A stretch of DNA of 64,000 nucleotides from Cyanomargarita calcarea GSE-NOS-MK-12-04C (GCA_019359595.1 JAHHGZ010000010.1:1-64000); one strand, 5' to 3'; numbered from the stretch's first letter, positions 25,014-34,085 are shown. Made by a program: numbers and translations. Notes: generated by a model not told the origin, from the sequence alone.

Positions 25014-25267
25014 TTGCCCTCGAATGCACTGAGAATATCTTCCGGCAAAGGAGCATCGAAATCATCTGGAACGGTAAACTCACCTGCACACAAACCAAAT
25101 GGTCGCAATTGCTTAGTACTGGCAATAGGTCTAAGTTCAGCGTTAGCGAAGCTGACCGAAGGTATCGGCTTATCTGCTTGCAGGATCACAAAAGTTTCAC
25201 CGGCCTCCACTTGACGCAGATACTTTGAAGGATCGCGTTGAATTTCGTCAACTGTCACATTCACCAT
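25010..25267 (-). CDS. Phd/YefM-type antitoxin
   Basis: The product begins MVNVTVDEIQRDPSKYLRQV and contains GETFVILQADKPIP, the Phd/YefM DNA-binding fold, then a C-terminal toxin-binding tail (VPDDFDAPLPEDILSAFEG). The ATG at 25267 is better spaced from GAGG than the one at 25273. A short stretch (SVSFANAEL) looks like an in-frame repeat insertion. Its partner PIN gene is truncated, so the antitoxin survives alone. Confidence 0.8.
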   Translation of the reverse strand: MVNVTVDEIQRDPSKYLRQVEAGETFVILQADKPIPSVSFANAELRPIASTKQLRPFGLCAGEFTVPDDFDAPLPEDILSAFEGK

Positions 25268-25423
25268 AAACATACCTCAGTGTAAACTCAACTTAGGACA
25301 AGCTCTATCTCACTCAATTGTAGATGATGGGTTGTATGTTTCCAGTTAGGATGAGTCTGGAATCGTAATTTATGATAAAACTCATCAGCTGCTAGCGTAT
25401 CGGTTCGCAACGTCACCCTGTTG

Positions 25424-25465
25424 GAAATTCGAGAATGTTTACAAAGTCCAAATTTCTCTCTATTA
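25424..25465 (+). pseudogene. fragment of a MerR-type gene
   Basis: About 40 bp nearly identical to 24023-24064 of the intact MerR gene (encoding EIRECLQSPDFSL with a few changes) is surrounded by unrelated sequence. It is either a remnant of a second MerR gene or a copied fragment. Confidence 0.6.
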
Positions 25466-25600
25466 AGAGTAATCCAAGAAATAAACGATCCCGTCTTGTT
25501 AGGCGTCTCGCCTGTCCTTGGTATGTGTAGGACAGACGCGACGTCTATCCTACGATATTGACTTTGGATATTTTTTTAATTGAAACACTCTAATCACCCC

Positions 25601-25967
25601 CAATACGGTTCGGTTAATAGCCGTGAAATAAATTACCCTTCAAGATGCCTTCGGCTACACAGCGATAAGCAAAAAACCCATTAAACTCCTAACTAACACA
25701 TTCCACAATCCATATATAGCAAGGGTTACAAAAAAATGTGTTATTTTCATATTTTACGCTCCGCGTTTGCTGCGCCCGTTAGAGGCTGACCGGAATGCAC
25801 CATTCTCAATAAGCCCAAAATCCAGCCCTGAAATAAATTTCACAGCGAGAAGCTAAAGTAAGCGGTCATCTTACTGGGTAAAGTTTTTAACCCATTTTAA
25901 TGGGTTTAAGCTTCTCGCTGTGAACTTTAGTTCAGGGCAGCATTTTGGGTTTAACCGAACCGTATTG
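25601..25967. mobile_element. 367-bp MITE with 17-bp perfect inverted ends and 10-bp target duplication
   Basis: The ends CAATACGGTTCGGTTAA (25601-25617) and its exact complement (25951-25967) are each flanked by the direct repeat TAATCACCCC (25591-25600 and 25968-25977). There is no coding frame inside. A second inner inverted repeat (around AGCGAGAAGCT and AGCTTCTCGCT) lies at about 25830-25935. A 10-bp duplication fits transposition by an IS4- or ISAs1-type enzyme supplied in trans. The right duplication contains the stop codon of rsgA. Confidence 0.85.
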
Positions 25968-25970
25968 TAA

Positions 25971-27032
25971 TCACCCCTTCTTATAATTCCGCATCGCTTT
26001 AGTCAGCTTTTTCCATTTTTCTTTCTCAGCTATATACTCCCTTTGGTCTTGTTTCCTTTCCATATACTTAACTTCTTTGTGCAACTTCTGGTAATTCAAA
26101 AACCTAGATTCATCCAATCTCCCCTGTTGTAATGCTTTTTGCACCGCACAGCCGGGTTCCTGCTGGTGCTGGCAATCTCGAAAACGGCACTGTTGCGCCA
26201 AATTTTCAATGTCTGCAAAGGTTTCGGGCAAACCTTCATCTCCCGCCCATAACTGTATTTCCCGCATTCCCGGAGTATCAATCATCAAGCCACCACCAGG
26301 AAGTACCATCAACTCTCGATGGCTAGTTGTATGCTTACCTCGGTCATCTCCTTGACGCACAGCTTGCACTGTTTGGACAGTTTCACCCATGAGTTGATTG
26401 GTAATAGTCGATTTACCAACCCCAGAGGAACCCAACAAAGCAACGGTTTGTCCCGGTTGCAAGTACGGTTTGAGTTCATCCAATCCTTGACTTGTGGCAG
26501 CACTGATAGTGATAATTGGCACACCCAAGGCAACTGCTGCGACTTCCGCCAAACATTTTTCTAGGTTTAGGCATAAATCCGCTTTATTTAAGACAATTAC
26601 CGGGTTGGCACCGCTTTCCCATGCCAAAATCAGATAACGTTCAATTCTTCTGGGGTTGAAGTCACCATCTAATCCTGTGACTAAAAATACAGTATCAACG
26701 TTGGTGGCAACAATTTGTTCTGCGGTTTTTGCCCCTACAGTTTTGCGAGAAAATTTGCTTTTTCGGGGCAAAATATCGTGAATAGTTGCAGTTCCTTCCC
26801 CTTCTCTGGCACGGATAACAACCCAATCACCAACTGCTGGTAAATCTTGACGTTCGGCAGCACGATATCGTAATTTACCTGTAATTTCTGCCGATAATTC
26901 GAGGCGATCGCTTTGCAGAATGTAAGTATTTCTGCATTCAATTACTACCCTAGCCACCGTAAATCCTTGGTGACGATAGGGTTCAAAGCTGGAAGCGAAA
27001 AAATCATTCCAACCCAATAAATCCAAATTCAT
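25971..27032 (-). CDS. rsgA: ribosome small subunit-dependent GTPase RsgA
   Basis: RsgA is a circularly permuted GTPase that helps mature the 30S subunit. Seen in order: an OB domain ([20 protein letters not shown]), the permuted G4 motif VLNKADLC, the P-loop [18 protein letters not shown], a switch with [28 protein letters not shown] (DTPG), and the Zn knuckle [17 protein letters not shown] chose the ATG at 27032 (353 aa). Its last codons lie in the target duplication of a MITE. Confidence 0.95.
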   Translation of the reverse strand: MNLDLLGWNDFFASSFEPYRHQGFTVARVVIECRNTYILQSDRLELSAEITGKLRYRAAERQDLPAVGDWVVIRAREGEGTATIHDILPRKSKFSRKTVGAKTAEQIVATNVDTVFLVTGLDGDFNPRRIERYLILAWESGANPVIVLNKADLCLNLEKCLAEVAAVALGVPIITISAATSQGLDELKPYLQPGQTVALLGSSGVGKSTITNQLMGETVQTVQAVRQGDDRGKHTTSHRELMVLPGGGLMIDTPGMREIQLWAGDEGLPETFADIENLAQQCRFRDCQHQQEPGCAVQKALQQGRLDESRFLNYQKLHKEVKYMERKQDQREYIAEKEKWKKLTKAMRNYKKG

Positions 27033-27176
27033 TGATATTTCCTCAGTACGTGTTGCTTGTGTTGCACAAGGCACGCAGAAGAATTTAATGGTTCATTTCT
27101 CCAAACCATTTTGGCACGTTCACATTTATGTGTGCGCTAAACCACGATTCTAATTAGTTCTGTCTAATCTCAAATC

Positions 27177-27278
27177 CTAATCAAAAACGGTAAGGGGACT
27201 GAACCAGAAATTCTGCACCTTGTTTCGGTTTTGTGGCGATGGTTCCACCCGGACGGCGATGGCGATAAATTCAGTCAT
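27177..27278 (-). CDS. possible 33-aa small protein with strong ribosome binding site
   Basis: An ATG at 27278 follows AGGAGG at ideal spacing and opens a frame of 33 codons (MTEFIAIAVRVEPSP...). I do not recognise the peptide. It lies 145 bp upstream of rsgA on the same strand and could be a small protein, a leader peptide, or the remaining start of a lost gene. Confidence 0.35.
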   Translation of the reverse strand: MTEFIAIAVRVEPSPQNRNKVQNFWFSPLTVFD

Positions 27279-27370
27279 AGTTCAACCTCCTGTAAGGCGT
27301 TTTTTAAGTTGGTATTTTGTGAGCTACAACTCTAAGTTAGACAATTCCGGAAAATTTGGGTTAGTTGTTT

Positions 27371-28345
27371 CTAGGAGCCAAAAGTATTCATATTGTTGTT
27401 TCCAAACTGATTATGAATATAGTCTACAAGCTTTCGGATATCTGCTACTAATTCTTTCATATTTTCTGGAGTAAGTATTATTTCTTCTCCAGACTTTGAC
27501 TTTCCGTTACGATGAACAAGATCGTGCCTAACATCAATTGCTTTAAAGAATTTTTTCAAGTCTTCTGGAAACTCTATATCTAAAGTGGCTTTGTACATTG
27601 GTTTAACCTTTTTTAGATTATGCCACATTTGTGAAGACAAGTATTTTTTAACTTCGTCATCAATTTTATCAACTGTAGAAAATAGTTCCTGCAAAGAGAA
27701 TTTCTGTTTTGCAAATTCTGGATTAGACTCGACAAATTTTCTAATCAATACACGTTTTTGTAGAACCGTATTGATAAAAGCATCTGACAAAAAAGTTTCT
27801 AAGACGGTAATCACGTTGATGTAAAGCAATCTGAACAAATACTGTCGAACGTCAACAGTGTTTTCTTGGTTTATGACAGGTACTTCAGCATAAAGTAAAG
27901 CTTCAATTTTTTCTAAGCTTTCTAGAAAAGTTCCATAAAAATCAGTATTTGACAGAATGACTGACGAATAATATTCATCGTAATCATTATCATTAGGTGG
28001 ATAAAAATCAGCTTCTAGCACTTCATAATCAAATATCTCCCACTTTTCGTCTTCTTGAATAACTTCCCCCTGGATTTTTGCCAAAATCGAGGTTCCCAGA
28101 ATTGATGTTTCATCATCTGGTGTGCCATCTAAATATACACCAGTAGAAAAACTAATCTTCTCTGGTTCTACAAACCAAGCTTCAATAATCTCGTACGTAT
28201 CAAGTCCCCAACCTATCGAACCACTATAGGATATTAAACTTGCTATCGTGTCATCATCCATTAAGTCCAAAGCAAAACGGAAACCAGTATTCGCAAGCAA
28301 TTCATCAACAATTTTTTCTGCTACTGCATCTAAATTTGTTATCAT
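27371..28345 (-). CDS. HEPN-domain protein, 324 aa, unknown function
   Basis: The C-terminal part contains IDVRHDLVHRNGK (about residue 272), which fits the HEPN R-x4-H catalytic motif of RNA-cleaving or RNA-binding helical domains of the RiboL-PSP/MAE type. A long helical region precedes it. The acidic N-terminal half (with NDNDYDEYYSS) shows no motif I know. HEPN proteins often serve in toxin-antitoxin or antiviral systems. No nucleotidyltransferase partner is adjacent, so a solitary effector or housekeeping RNA role are both possible. Confidence 0.65.
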   Translation of the reverse strand: MITNLDAVAEKIVDELLANTGFRFALDLMDDDTIASLISYSGSIGWGLDTYEIIEAWFVEPEKISFSTGVYLDGTPDDETSILGTSILAKIQGEVIQEDEKWEIFDYEVLEADFYPPNDNDYDEYYSSVILSNTDFYGTFLESLEKIEALLYAEVPVINQENTVDVRQYLFRLLYINVITVLETFLSDAFINTVLQKRVLIRKFVESNPEFAKQKFSLQELFSTVDKIDDEVKKYLSSQMWHNLKKVKPMYKATLDIEFPEDLKKFFKAIDVRHDLVHRNGKSKSGEEIILTPENMKELVADIRKLVDYIHNQFGNNNMNTFGS

Positions 28346-28751
28346 TATTAATTTTATTATTCAGTGGACAGCTTTAATTTATAATCAGCAATAATATCTC
28401 AATCATAGTCAATATCCAGTCAAACAAAAAGTTATTAATTCTACTCAAATCAAGCTTTAAACGCAATTATTTTTCTCTACAAAGAGGTATTAAAACAAGA
28501 TTTAAATTTGAAAGTAGATGCGGTACGTGCAAAGAAATCTAAATATTTACCAACAATGATTACAAAAAAATAAGTTTTAGCAACCTGTCGCAATAAGCGC
28601 GACTTTTTAGACGCGATGGCTTAACTCAATGATTGAGATTGGCTTGAGCGATAGTTTTGGGGTGTTTGCCTTGTCCATCGTATTTTGTTTTACATTTATA
28701 ACGACACAATTGAGGCAACGCAGACAGTCTCTCAACCGCAACTGTTCGCTT
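28346..28751. other. intergenic region, no gene seen
   Basis: The sequence is AT-rich to about 28570, then of mixed composition. It contains no supported gene, hairpin or recognised repeat; it may include gene remnants. Confidence 0.4.
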
Positions 28752-28997
28752 CTATGCGTCCTGCTCCAGTAACTTGTTAGCGGGCTGACGCTGGGCAACC
28801 TGCATCAATAGCCGCAATGCATTATTTACATCATCCTTTGTTGGAAAAGCTTGAGCCACATCAGGGTCTAGAAGAACCAAATTTGTGCCTCTTTGATAAC
28901 GCTCAACATACTTGCCTCTGACCCCTCCTTCAAGTTGAGAAAAGTCATATTCAGGGAGTAATTCATCGTCCATCTCGCTGTCAACTCTCTTGTTCAT
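28752..28997 (-). CDS. BrnA-type antitoxin
   Basis: I chose the ATG at 28997 (81 aa), which overlaps the end of the upstream brnT, as is usual. The sequence LLPEYDFSQLEGGVRGKYVERYQRGTNLVLLDPDVAQAFPTKDDVNNALRLLM has the acidic N-terminal linker and the ribbon-helix-helix-like C-terminus of BrnA antitoxins. It should bind and neutralise BrnT and repress the operon. Confidence 0.75.
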   Translation of the reverse strand: MNKRVDSEMDDELLPEYDFSQLEGGVRGKYVERYQRGTNLVLLDPDVAQAFPTKDDVNNALRLLMQVAQRQPANKLLEQDA

Positions 28998-29256
28998 AGA
29001 ACCTCCTTTCCGATCCGGTGGCTTTTCGGGCACTGATAATTCGTATCGTTTCCCCTTGGTCAGTATGAGCAATGATTAGAAGTTGCCCAAACCTAGATAT
29101 GCCTATAATAACGTAGCGACTCTCTCCAATCGAATGGCCTGGATCGGGAAAGGTGACAGAGAGCGAATCGTTGAATACGGTAGCGGCTTCTTCAAACGAA
29201 ACACCATGCTTTCTATAGTTTGACTCGGCTTTATCTGGGCTCCATTCAAATTCCAT
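28981..29256 (-). CDS. BrnT toxin (RelE-like RNase)
   Basis: The 91-aa product opens MEFEWSPDKAESNYRKHGVSFEEA and ends IRIISARKATGSERRFYE, the classic BrnT pattern (W-x-K...N..KH.v.F.EA and iISAR.at..Er..Y). BrnT is a ribosome-independent mRNA-cutting toxin. It precedes and overlaps the antitoxin gene by 17 bases, the reversed order normal for this family. The pair looks intact. Confidence 0.85.
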   Translation of the reverse strand: MEFEWSPDKAESNYRKHGVSFEEAATVFNDSLSVTFPDPGHSIGESRYVIIGISRFGQLLIIAHTDQGETIRIISARKATGSERRFYEQES

Positions 29257-29269
29257 AGGAAACTACTTA

Positions 29270-29611
29270 CTACCACCTTGACTTAGCTGCCATAAGCTTA
29301 TTGTACAAAGCAGGATCGTTAGTTTGTAGGGGTTGGGGCATAGCACCAAAAGCTACTTCCAAGGGCTGCCAGGTAAGAATCTATCTCAACACGATTAGCT
29401 AGATAGAACGCGATACGGCTTTAGCCGTTGCCAAGGGCATCGCCCCATAAACTTGTTCCAATGCTAGTAACGGAAAAGACTGAACAATGCTTTCTGGTGA
29501 TAATCCACTTCGGAAGGCATAAACAACCGAGTCGAGGGAAATCCGGGTTCCTTCGACCCAGTAAGCATCGTCCCGATACTCTACATAAGATTTGGCTGCA
29601 ACAACTGGCAT
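29270..29611 (-). pseudogene. DUF433 gene broken by a repeat and frameshifts
   Basis: The first 57 residues are a DUF433 domain (YWVEGTRISLDSVVYAFRSGLSPESIVQSFPLLALEQVYGA). Then about 40 bp of a dispersed repeat (GCGATGCCCTTGGCAACGGC.. type) breaks the frame. Beyond it the original C-terminal part can be read in other frames (FYLANRVEIDSYLAAL, then TNDPALYNKLMAAKSRW). No DUF5615 partner remains. Confidence 0.75.
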
Positions 29612-29626
29612 ATGTTTGTTTTGGCT

Positions 29627-29812
29627 CTACCTATTTTTAATCATAAACGAACAGACTCCCGGAGTAACTACGCGATCGTCCACAGTTTTAATTTGATAAT
29701 GGCTAGCTTCATCGCCGACAGATAAAATATAGACGGAGCGGGAGCAACGTCCGTCCGGTGAAAGCGTTGCTCCCAGCATTGTTACTGGACTGGGGTTGCT
29801 GGATTTCATCAC
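29627..29812 (-). CDS. hypothetical protein, 61 aa
   Basis: The frame opens at ATG-ATG and is just upstream of the DUF433 pseudogene. I do not recognise the sequence (SVYILSVGDEASHYQIKTVDD). It could be a chance frame or a remnant. Confidence 0.3.
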   Translation of the reverse strand: MMKSSNPSPVTMLGATLSPDGRCSRSVYILSVGDEASHYQIKTVDDRVVTPGVCSFMIKNR

Positions 29813-29860
29813 TCAACCTAGTCTAAAAAGTGACTTGATTGTACTAAAAGGAGAGTAGCG

Positions 29861-30388
29861 ATGAAAAAAGTAGCGGTGTTTGGCAATACTGGAGGCGGTA
29901 AATCAACTTTAAGCAAGAGATTATCGGAAATTATTGGTTTGCCACTTCACGTCTTAGACAAGATTAAATATCAATCAGGGGGCATTGAGATTGCACAGGA
30001 CGACTATAAGCGCACCCATGAGAAAATTTTGGTTACTGACCGATGGATTATTGACGGGTTTGGTTGCATGGAAACCCTCTGGCTACGACTGAACGAGGCG
30101 GATAGTCTGGTTTATGTGGATTTACCGCTATACGTACATTTCTGGTGGGTAACTAAACGACTCATCACAGGTTACTTTAAACCACCAGCAGGCTGGCCGT
30201 CCAATAGTCCAATATTGAAGAGTTCGATTAATAGTTACCGCGTGCTTTGGTTATGTCACAAATATTTGACCCCAAAATATCGTGAGTATATCGAGCAGGC
30301 TCAAAGCACCAAAAGTGTTTATCACATTCGATCGACTGAACAGATTACGCAATTTTTTAAATTAATTGATGCAGGACACCAACTGTAA
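29861..30388 (+). CDS. P-loop kinase-like protein (adenylate kinase/FlaR-like)
   Basis: The 175-aa protein starts with a Walker A loop (MKKVAVFGNTGGGKSTLSKRL) and has LPLHVLDKIKY, WIIDGFGCMETLWLRLNEADSLVYVDLP and a WWVTKRLITGY segment, as in small adenylate-kinase-like or topology-modulation proteins. A good ribosome binding site (AAAGGAGAG) precedes the ATG. Its 3' end overlaps the convergent kinase remnant by 32 bp. The substrate is unknown. Confidence 0.75.
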   Translation: MKKVAVFGNTGGGKSTLSKRLSEIIGLPLHVLDKIKYQSGGIEIAQDDYKRTHEKILVTDRWIIDGFGCMETLWLRLNEADSLVYVDLPLYVHFWWVTKRLITGYFKPPAGWPSNSPILKSSINSYRVLWLCHKYLTPKYREYIEQAQSTKSVYHIRSTEQITQFFKLIDAGHQL

Positions 30389-30800
30389 AAATGTTGTCGA
30401 GTAATATAGACCGCTGTTGATAAGGTTTTAAACCATCTTTGATGCCATATTTTTCCATCATCCTGCGTTTATCATTCTCCGAACATGCATCATAGGGTGA
30501 ACGAATAAGTTGACCAAGATTCCGCAGGATTTCTCCATAGTCGTAAAATCTGTTCTGCTCAAAAAAAGACTCTTCATCTGAACTCAATGCGAAACTTTTG
30601 TCAAGTACCAAACCAAAATCGGTCAAATATATCTGTTCCCCATCGGTGAGGATGTTGCGAAAATGCGCATCGAAGTGGATAGTTCCCTTCGTCCTCAAAA
30701 AGTCAATCGTCGTGCGTAAGTCATCCAGGGGTTTTTGAAGTTTGTTGGGGTTTAAGAGGAGCCATGTTTCCAGAACATACGGTATATACTCTAGGAACAT
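30357..30800 (-). pseudogene. protein kinase-like gene, N-terminal half missing
   Basis: The frame encodes only the C-lobe: TIHFDAHFRNIL (catalytic H-x-D...N) and LTDFGLVLD (metal-binding DFG). The frame is open about 75 bp further upstream but has no start, and the glycine loop and Lys/Glu of the N-lobe are absent. It is therefore a 5'-truncated kinase gene, probably non-functional, with its end overlapping a convergent gene. Confidence 0.7.
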
Positions 30801-31021
30801 GATTTTTTTATTTTCATCGTCCCAATTCTTCTGGGTTCGGGAATATCTCTCTATCAGTCGATACCAGAACTGAAGCTAAAACTAGTTAATACACAATCTT
30901 ATCCCTATGGTGTTGTTGAACTCCATTACCAAAGAACAGACCAATAAAATAAGTTAGCCGATTAAACCAATCTTGTAACATCTTGTAGCATGGAAAAGTA
31001 AACATATTTTGTCTCTTCTCC

Positions 31022-31924
31022 ATGTGTCAGGATTCTCCAAACCAAAAAGTTTCGATCAAATCACCTAATGACAAACCCAATCGTTCTATCCTAACAAAGC
31101 GTGCAGTCGATGCGTCGGTATCGATTGCGTCCAGTTATGGCATTAATGTTGACGACCCCCATGTGTTAGCTGATGCTTACTCCGTAAGGATTCACCTCCG
31201 ACCTGCGCCAATAGTTGCTCGTGTAAGTACTATTACTTGTGTTTTGCGATCGCCGATTGATTCTTGGCTCGCAAGGGAAATATCTATTACTGAATTTCTT
31301 TTATCACAAGGTATTTCAGTGGTTCCACCCAGCGATATGTTACCACCATTACCCCATCATCACGATGGTCTATCTATGAGCTTTTGGCGTTACGCTCAAC
31401 CCATATCCGATGTAGTATCATCTGCGGTGGTTGGAGAAATGCTAGCGGAGTTACATGGTGTTCTGCGGGATTATTCTGGGGAGTTGCCATTTTTAGCACC
31501 ACCACTCAACGATATTCCACGGGGACTCGAACGAATTGAGCGCATTGGAAATATCCTCACTAAAAGCGATCTAATGCTACTGCGAGAAACTTACGAGATA
31601 TTGCTGCCTCATGTAAAAAATAATTCAATCGATTCGTTGCAACCATTACACGGGGACGCACATGCTCATAACTTAATTCCAACAGCGAAAGGTCTGCTGT
31701 GGAATGATTTTGAGGATACTTGTTTGGGTTCTATTGCTTGGGATTTAATTAACCTTGACTCGGAAGGGAGAGCAGCTTATCCAAATGCACCCGAAGCTAC
31801 AACACTAGAGCCATATAGGAAGCTGCGACAATTACATGGGATCGTCTGGGTATATGCGCTGCTACCAGAATTTCCAAATTGGCTCGAACCTGCCAAGGTC
31901 ATGCTCGATGAGTTGCGTGGTTAA
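31022..31924 (+). CDS. phosphotransferase family protein (APH-like)
   Basis: The C-terminal half has the aminoglycoside-phosphotransferase catalytic core LQPLHGDAHAHNLIPT and the metal-binding LLWNDFEDTCLGSIAWDLINL; an N-lobe with VRIHLRPAPIVARV precedes it. The length of 300 aa is normal. Members phosphorylate many small alcohols; antibiotic resistance cannot be inferred. Confidence 0.85.
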   Translation: MCQDSPNQKVSIKSPNDKPNRSILTKRAVDASVSIASSYGINVDDPHVLADAYSVRIHLRPAPIVARVSTITCVLRSPIDSWLAREISITEFLLSQGISVVPPSDMLPPLPHHHDGLSMSFWRYAQPISDVVSSAVVGEMLAELHGVLRDYSGELPFLAPPLNDIPRGLERIERIGNILTKSDLMLLRETYEILLPHVKNNSIDSLQPLHGDAHAHNLIPTAKGLLWNDFEDTCLGSIAWDLINLDSEGRAAYPNAPEATTLEPYRKLRQLHGIVWVYALLPEFPNWLEPAKVMLDELRG

Positions 31925-31971
31925 AGTCAGCGGCAGCAAACAACATTGTTATGCTGCCGTAATCGCTTTGA

Positions 31972-32499
31972 CTAATCTGGACTAACTTGATTCTTTGCTT
32001 GAGCAGTTCGTCTTCCCCAGGGCTTCAGAACTGAAATTCCAATGATGACAAACAGAAAGAGAACCTGAATGATAGTTCCAAGCAACACCCCTTTAGCATC
32101 GAATCCATAGATTGGATTGTCAAGGGCTTGTAATCCCGCTTCCCTTGAAAGGCTAGCAGCAACATTGCCCCACGGGAATAGCCAGAACGTACCAAAAATT
32201 ACTAATCCAGTCGTCAGCACCCACTTCGTAATCACCCAGTAAAACTTGGTGAAGCCATAATTTGTCACCCAGCAAAGAAATGTTGCTGTCACGACCGAAC
32301 CAATAGCTGAAGGAATCACAATCCAGTCATCAAGCAGAGTAATTGCAGAATCAAGCGTATGCAACACCTCTGCATTGGTTGAATTTGTATTCCTCAATGA
32401 TAGAAGAAACATACTCAAAACGGCTCCTGTCCACAGTGCAGCAAAACCGACGTGTGCCGACAGTAACCAGTTTTTTTGGTTGACACTCAGTTTCGGCAT
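31972..32499 (-). CDS. DUF2269-like membrane protein
   Basis: I chose the ATG at 32499 (175 aa) because AGGAGGA lies just upstream. Four hydrophobic helices (SAHVGFAALWTGAVLSMFLL, DWIVIPSAIGSVVTATFLCW, WVLTTGLVIFGTFWLFPWG, GTIIQVLFLFVIIGISVL) give a small integral membrane protein with conserved His and Trp near the first helix. It lies downstream of a MarR gene and an AT palindrome, so it may be the regulator's target. Confidence 0.65.
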   Translation of the reverse strand: MPKLSVNQKNWLLSAHVGFAALWTGAVLSMFLLSLRNTNSTNAEVLHTLDSAITLLDDWIVIPSAIGSVVTATFLCWVTNYGFTKFYWVITKWVLTTGLVIFGTFWLFPWGNVAASLSREAGLQALDNPIYGFDAKGVLLGTIIQVLFLFVIIGISVLKPWGRRTAQAKNQVSPD

Positions 32500-32563
32500 T
32501 TTTCCTCCTGAAAGTCGTAAAGATCCAAACCTGCACTGATGCAAGTCGCGTCAGGCAGAAAGA

Positions 32564-32590
32564 TTAATATATTAATATTCAATATATTAA
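32564..32590. promoter_or_regulatory. perfect AT-rich inverted repeat, candidate MarR operator
   Basis: The arms TTAATATATT and AATATATTAA flank 7 bases, 65 bp upstream of the DUF2269-like start and just downstream of the marR-type gene. Size and symmetry suit a MarR dimer. Confidence 0.5.
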
Positions 32591-32628
32591 GTAATTTGGC
32601 AAAGATCAACATAAAAAAGTTGCGATCG

Positions 32629-33123
32629 CTAGAGAAAATTCTCAACAATTTGATCGAGGAGCTTCAAAACGGTTTCTTGCTCTGATGCCGACATATTATT
32701 CGCTGCCCTCTCTATCGTCTCTGCACCAAGTGGCGGTAGCACCTTCATGAGTTGCTTTCCCTCATCGGTGAGCCATACCCGAACAATCCGGCGGTCATTG
32801 GTGTCGCGTTCTCGGTAGACGAGATTGCGATCCTCCATCCGATCCACGACTCCGGTCAGGGTTGCGCCTAACTGCTTCAGTCTGTCAGCAATTCCTGTCG
32901 TCGAAAGACCGTCTTCCTCCCACAAACAGCATAAGACAAGGTAGTGAAACGGAGTCAGACCGTAAGGTTCAAGCCGCTCTAAAAAATCGCGGTACATCAA
33001 CTGAGAGGCAAGTTTCAGCTTGTATCCCAAGTTGTAAGGAGCTAGAGCATATCGCCATTGTCGGAGAAAATCAGCATTAGAGGATGAACTAGGCATTTGA
33101 TAAGAGGGTGGTTGCTTAAGCAA
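32629..33123 (-). CDS. MarR family transcriptional regulator
   Basis: The 164-aa protein has the winged helix of the family: LTPFHYLVLCCLWEEDGLSTTGIADRLKQLGATLTGVVDRMEDRNLVYRERDTNDRRIVRVWLTDEG, with the D-x-R-R wing. An alternative start at 33096 would shorten it by nine residues. It precedes a membrane protein gene and a candidate operator on the same strand. Confidence 0.9.
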   Translation of the reverse strand: MLKQPPSYQMPSSSSNADFLRQWRYALAPYNLGYKLKLASQLMYRDFLERLEPYGLTPFHYLVLCCLWEEDGLSTTGIADRLKQLGATLTGVVDRMEDRNLVYRERDTNDRRIVRVWLTDEGKQLMKVLPPLGAETIERAANNMSASEQETVLKLLDQIVENFL

Positions 33124-33263
33124 ATAGTTAATACGTTAACCATTCTAAGATGCTCATTAAACCAAGCGCCTCAAACCACAGCCCTACCAACTTTCTCCAA
33201 AGAACTTAACCTTGCAATTTAACTAGATAGAATTAAATCTAGAGTTTTCAAAAAGCTAATGCC

Positions 33264-33863
33264 GTGCAAAGTTCTCCTTTCCCGACTATCAACGTCCTGA
33301 AGCAACCCACCAGTTCAGCTTGGGTTGAACAAGCGATCGCCAACCTTGATATCATCCTTCTAGACCACTCCCACTGCGAACGCAAGGCAGCGGGAGTAGC
33401 GTTAAATTTGATGTTTGCCTACCCTTCCAATACCAAAATGGTGCGAGAGTTAACTAAAATTGCGATTGAAGAACTAGAACACTTTGAACTAGTCAATCAA
33501 TGGCTGGAAAAACGCAATATTCCCCTTGCACCTTTACAACCACCTCCCTATGGTGCAGGTTTAAAGGCACAAGTCCGCACTCAAAAACCACATAAATTCT
33601 TAGATTCTTTATTAGTTACTGGTTTAATTGAAGCTCGCAGTCACGAACGCTTGGGATTATTAGCTACAAATTGTCCAGAGCCAGAATTAGCTAAATTTTA
33701 TCGCGGTTTGATGGCATCAGAGGCCCGCCACTTCGGTATTTATTGGGTATTAGCAGATACCTATTACGACCGTGAAATTGTCATGCAACGGCTGGATGAA
33801 TTAGCGGTTGTCGAAAGTGAGTTGCTCGCAACTTTGCATCCAGAACCGAGGATTCATAGTTAG
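33264..33863 (+). CDS. miaE: tRNA-(ms2io6A)-hydroxylase MiaE
   Basis: MiaE is a di-iron monooxygenase that hydroxylates the isoprenoid on A37 of some tRNAs. The four-helix ferritin-like bundle is evident, with iron ligands in DHSHCERKAAG, IAIEELEHFE, LIEARSHERLG and MASEARHFG. The length of 199 aa is normal. The start is a GTG; an ATG is not available nearby. Confidence 0.92.
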   Translation: MQSSPFPTINVLKQPTSSAWVEQAIANLDIILLDHSHCERKAAGVALNLMFAYPSNTKMVRELTKIAIEELEHFELVNQWLEKRNIPLAPLQPPPYGAGLKAQVRTQKPHKFLDSLLVTGLIEARSHERLGLLATNCPEPELAKFYRGLMASEARHFGIYWVLADTYYDREIVMQRLDELAVVESELLATLHPEPRIHS

Positions 33864-33959
33864 GGACTTTTTCTGTGTAATTATCTGCCTATATATGCGG
33901 TTTTCTCTCTTATGTCTACTTCATTGACTTGCAATTTACTCGAATGGCACAATTTCGCA

Positions 33960-34085
33960 AGTTCGTAGCGAATCCTCTGAAAAAACTCTGCGTACCTCTG
34001 CGCTTTCCAGCCTGCGGCAAGCCGCAAAAGCGTCTACACCATCCCACCCTACGGGAAGGCGAAGCGCCTACTGCGTTTAAAAATG
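33960..34085. repeat. dispersed repeat, inverted copy at 55216-55330
   Basis: Blocks GCGGCAAGCCGCAAAAGCGTC and AGGCGAAGCGCCTACTGCGTT are present here and as reverse complement at 55216-55330. They are read through in the long frame upstream of the GNAT gene but are not part of it. Confidence 0.75.

Noticed and set aside
24640-25032. A 130-aa plus-strand protein
   Set aside because: Only the first 52 residues after the ATG at 24664 resemble a protein family; the rest is antisense to the PIN gene.
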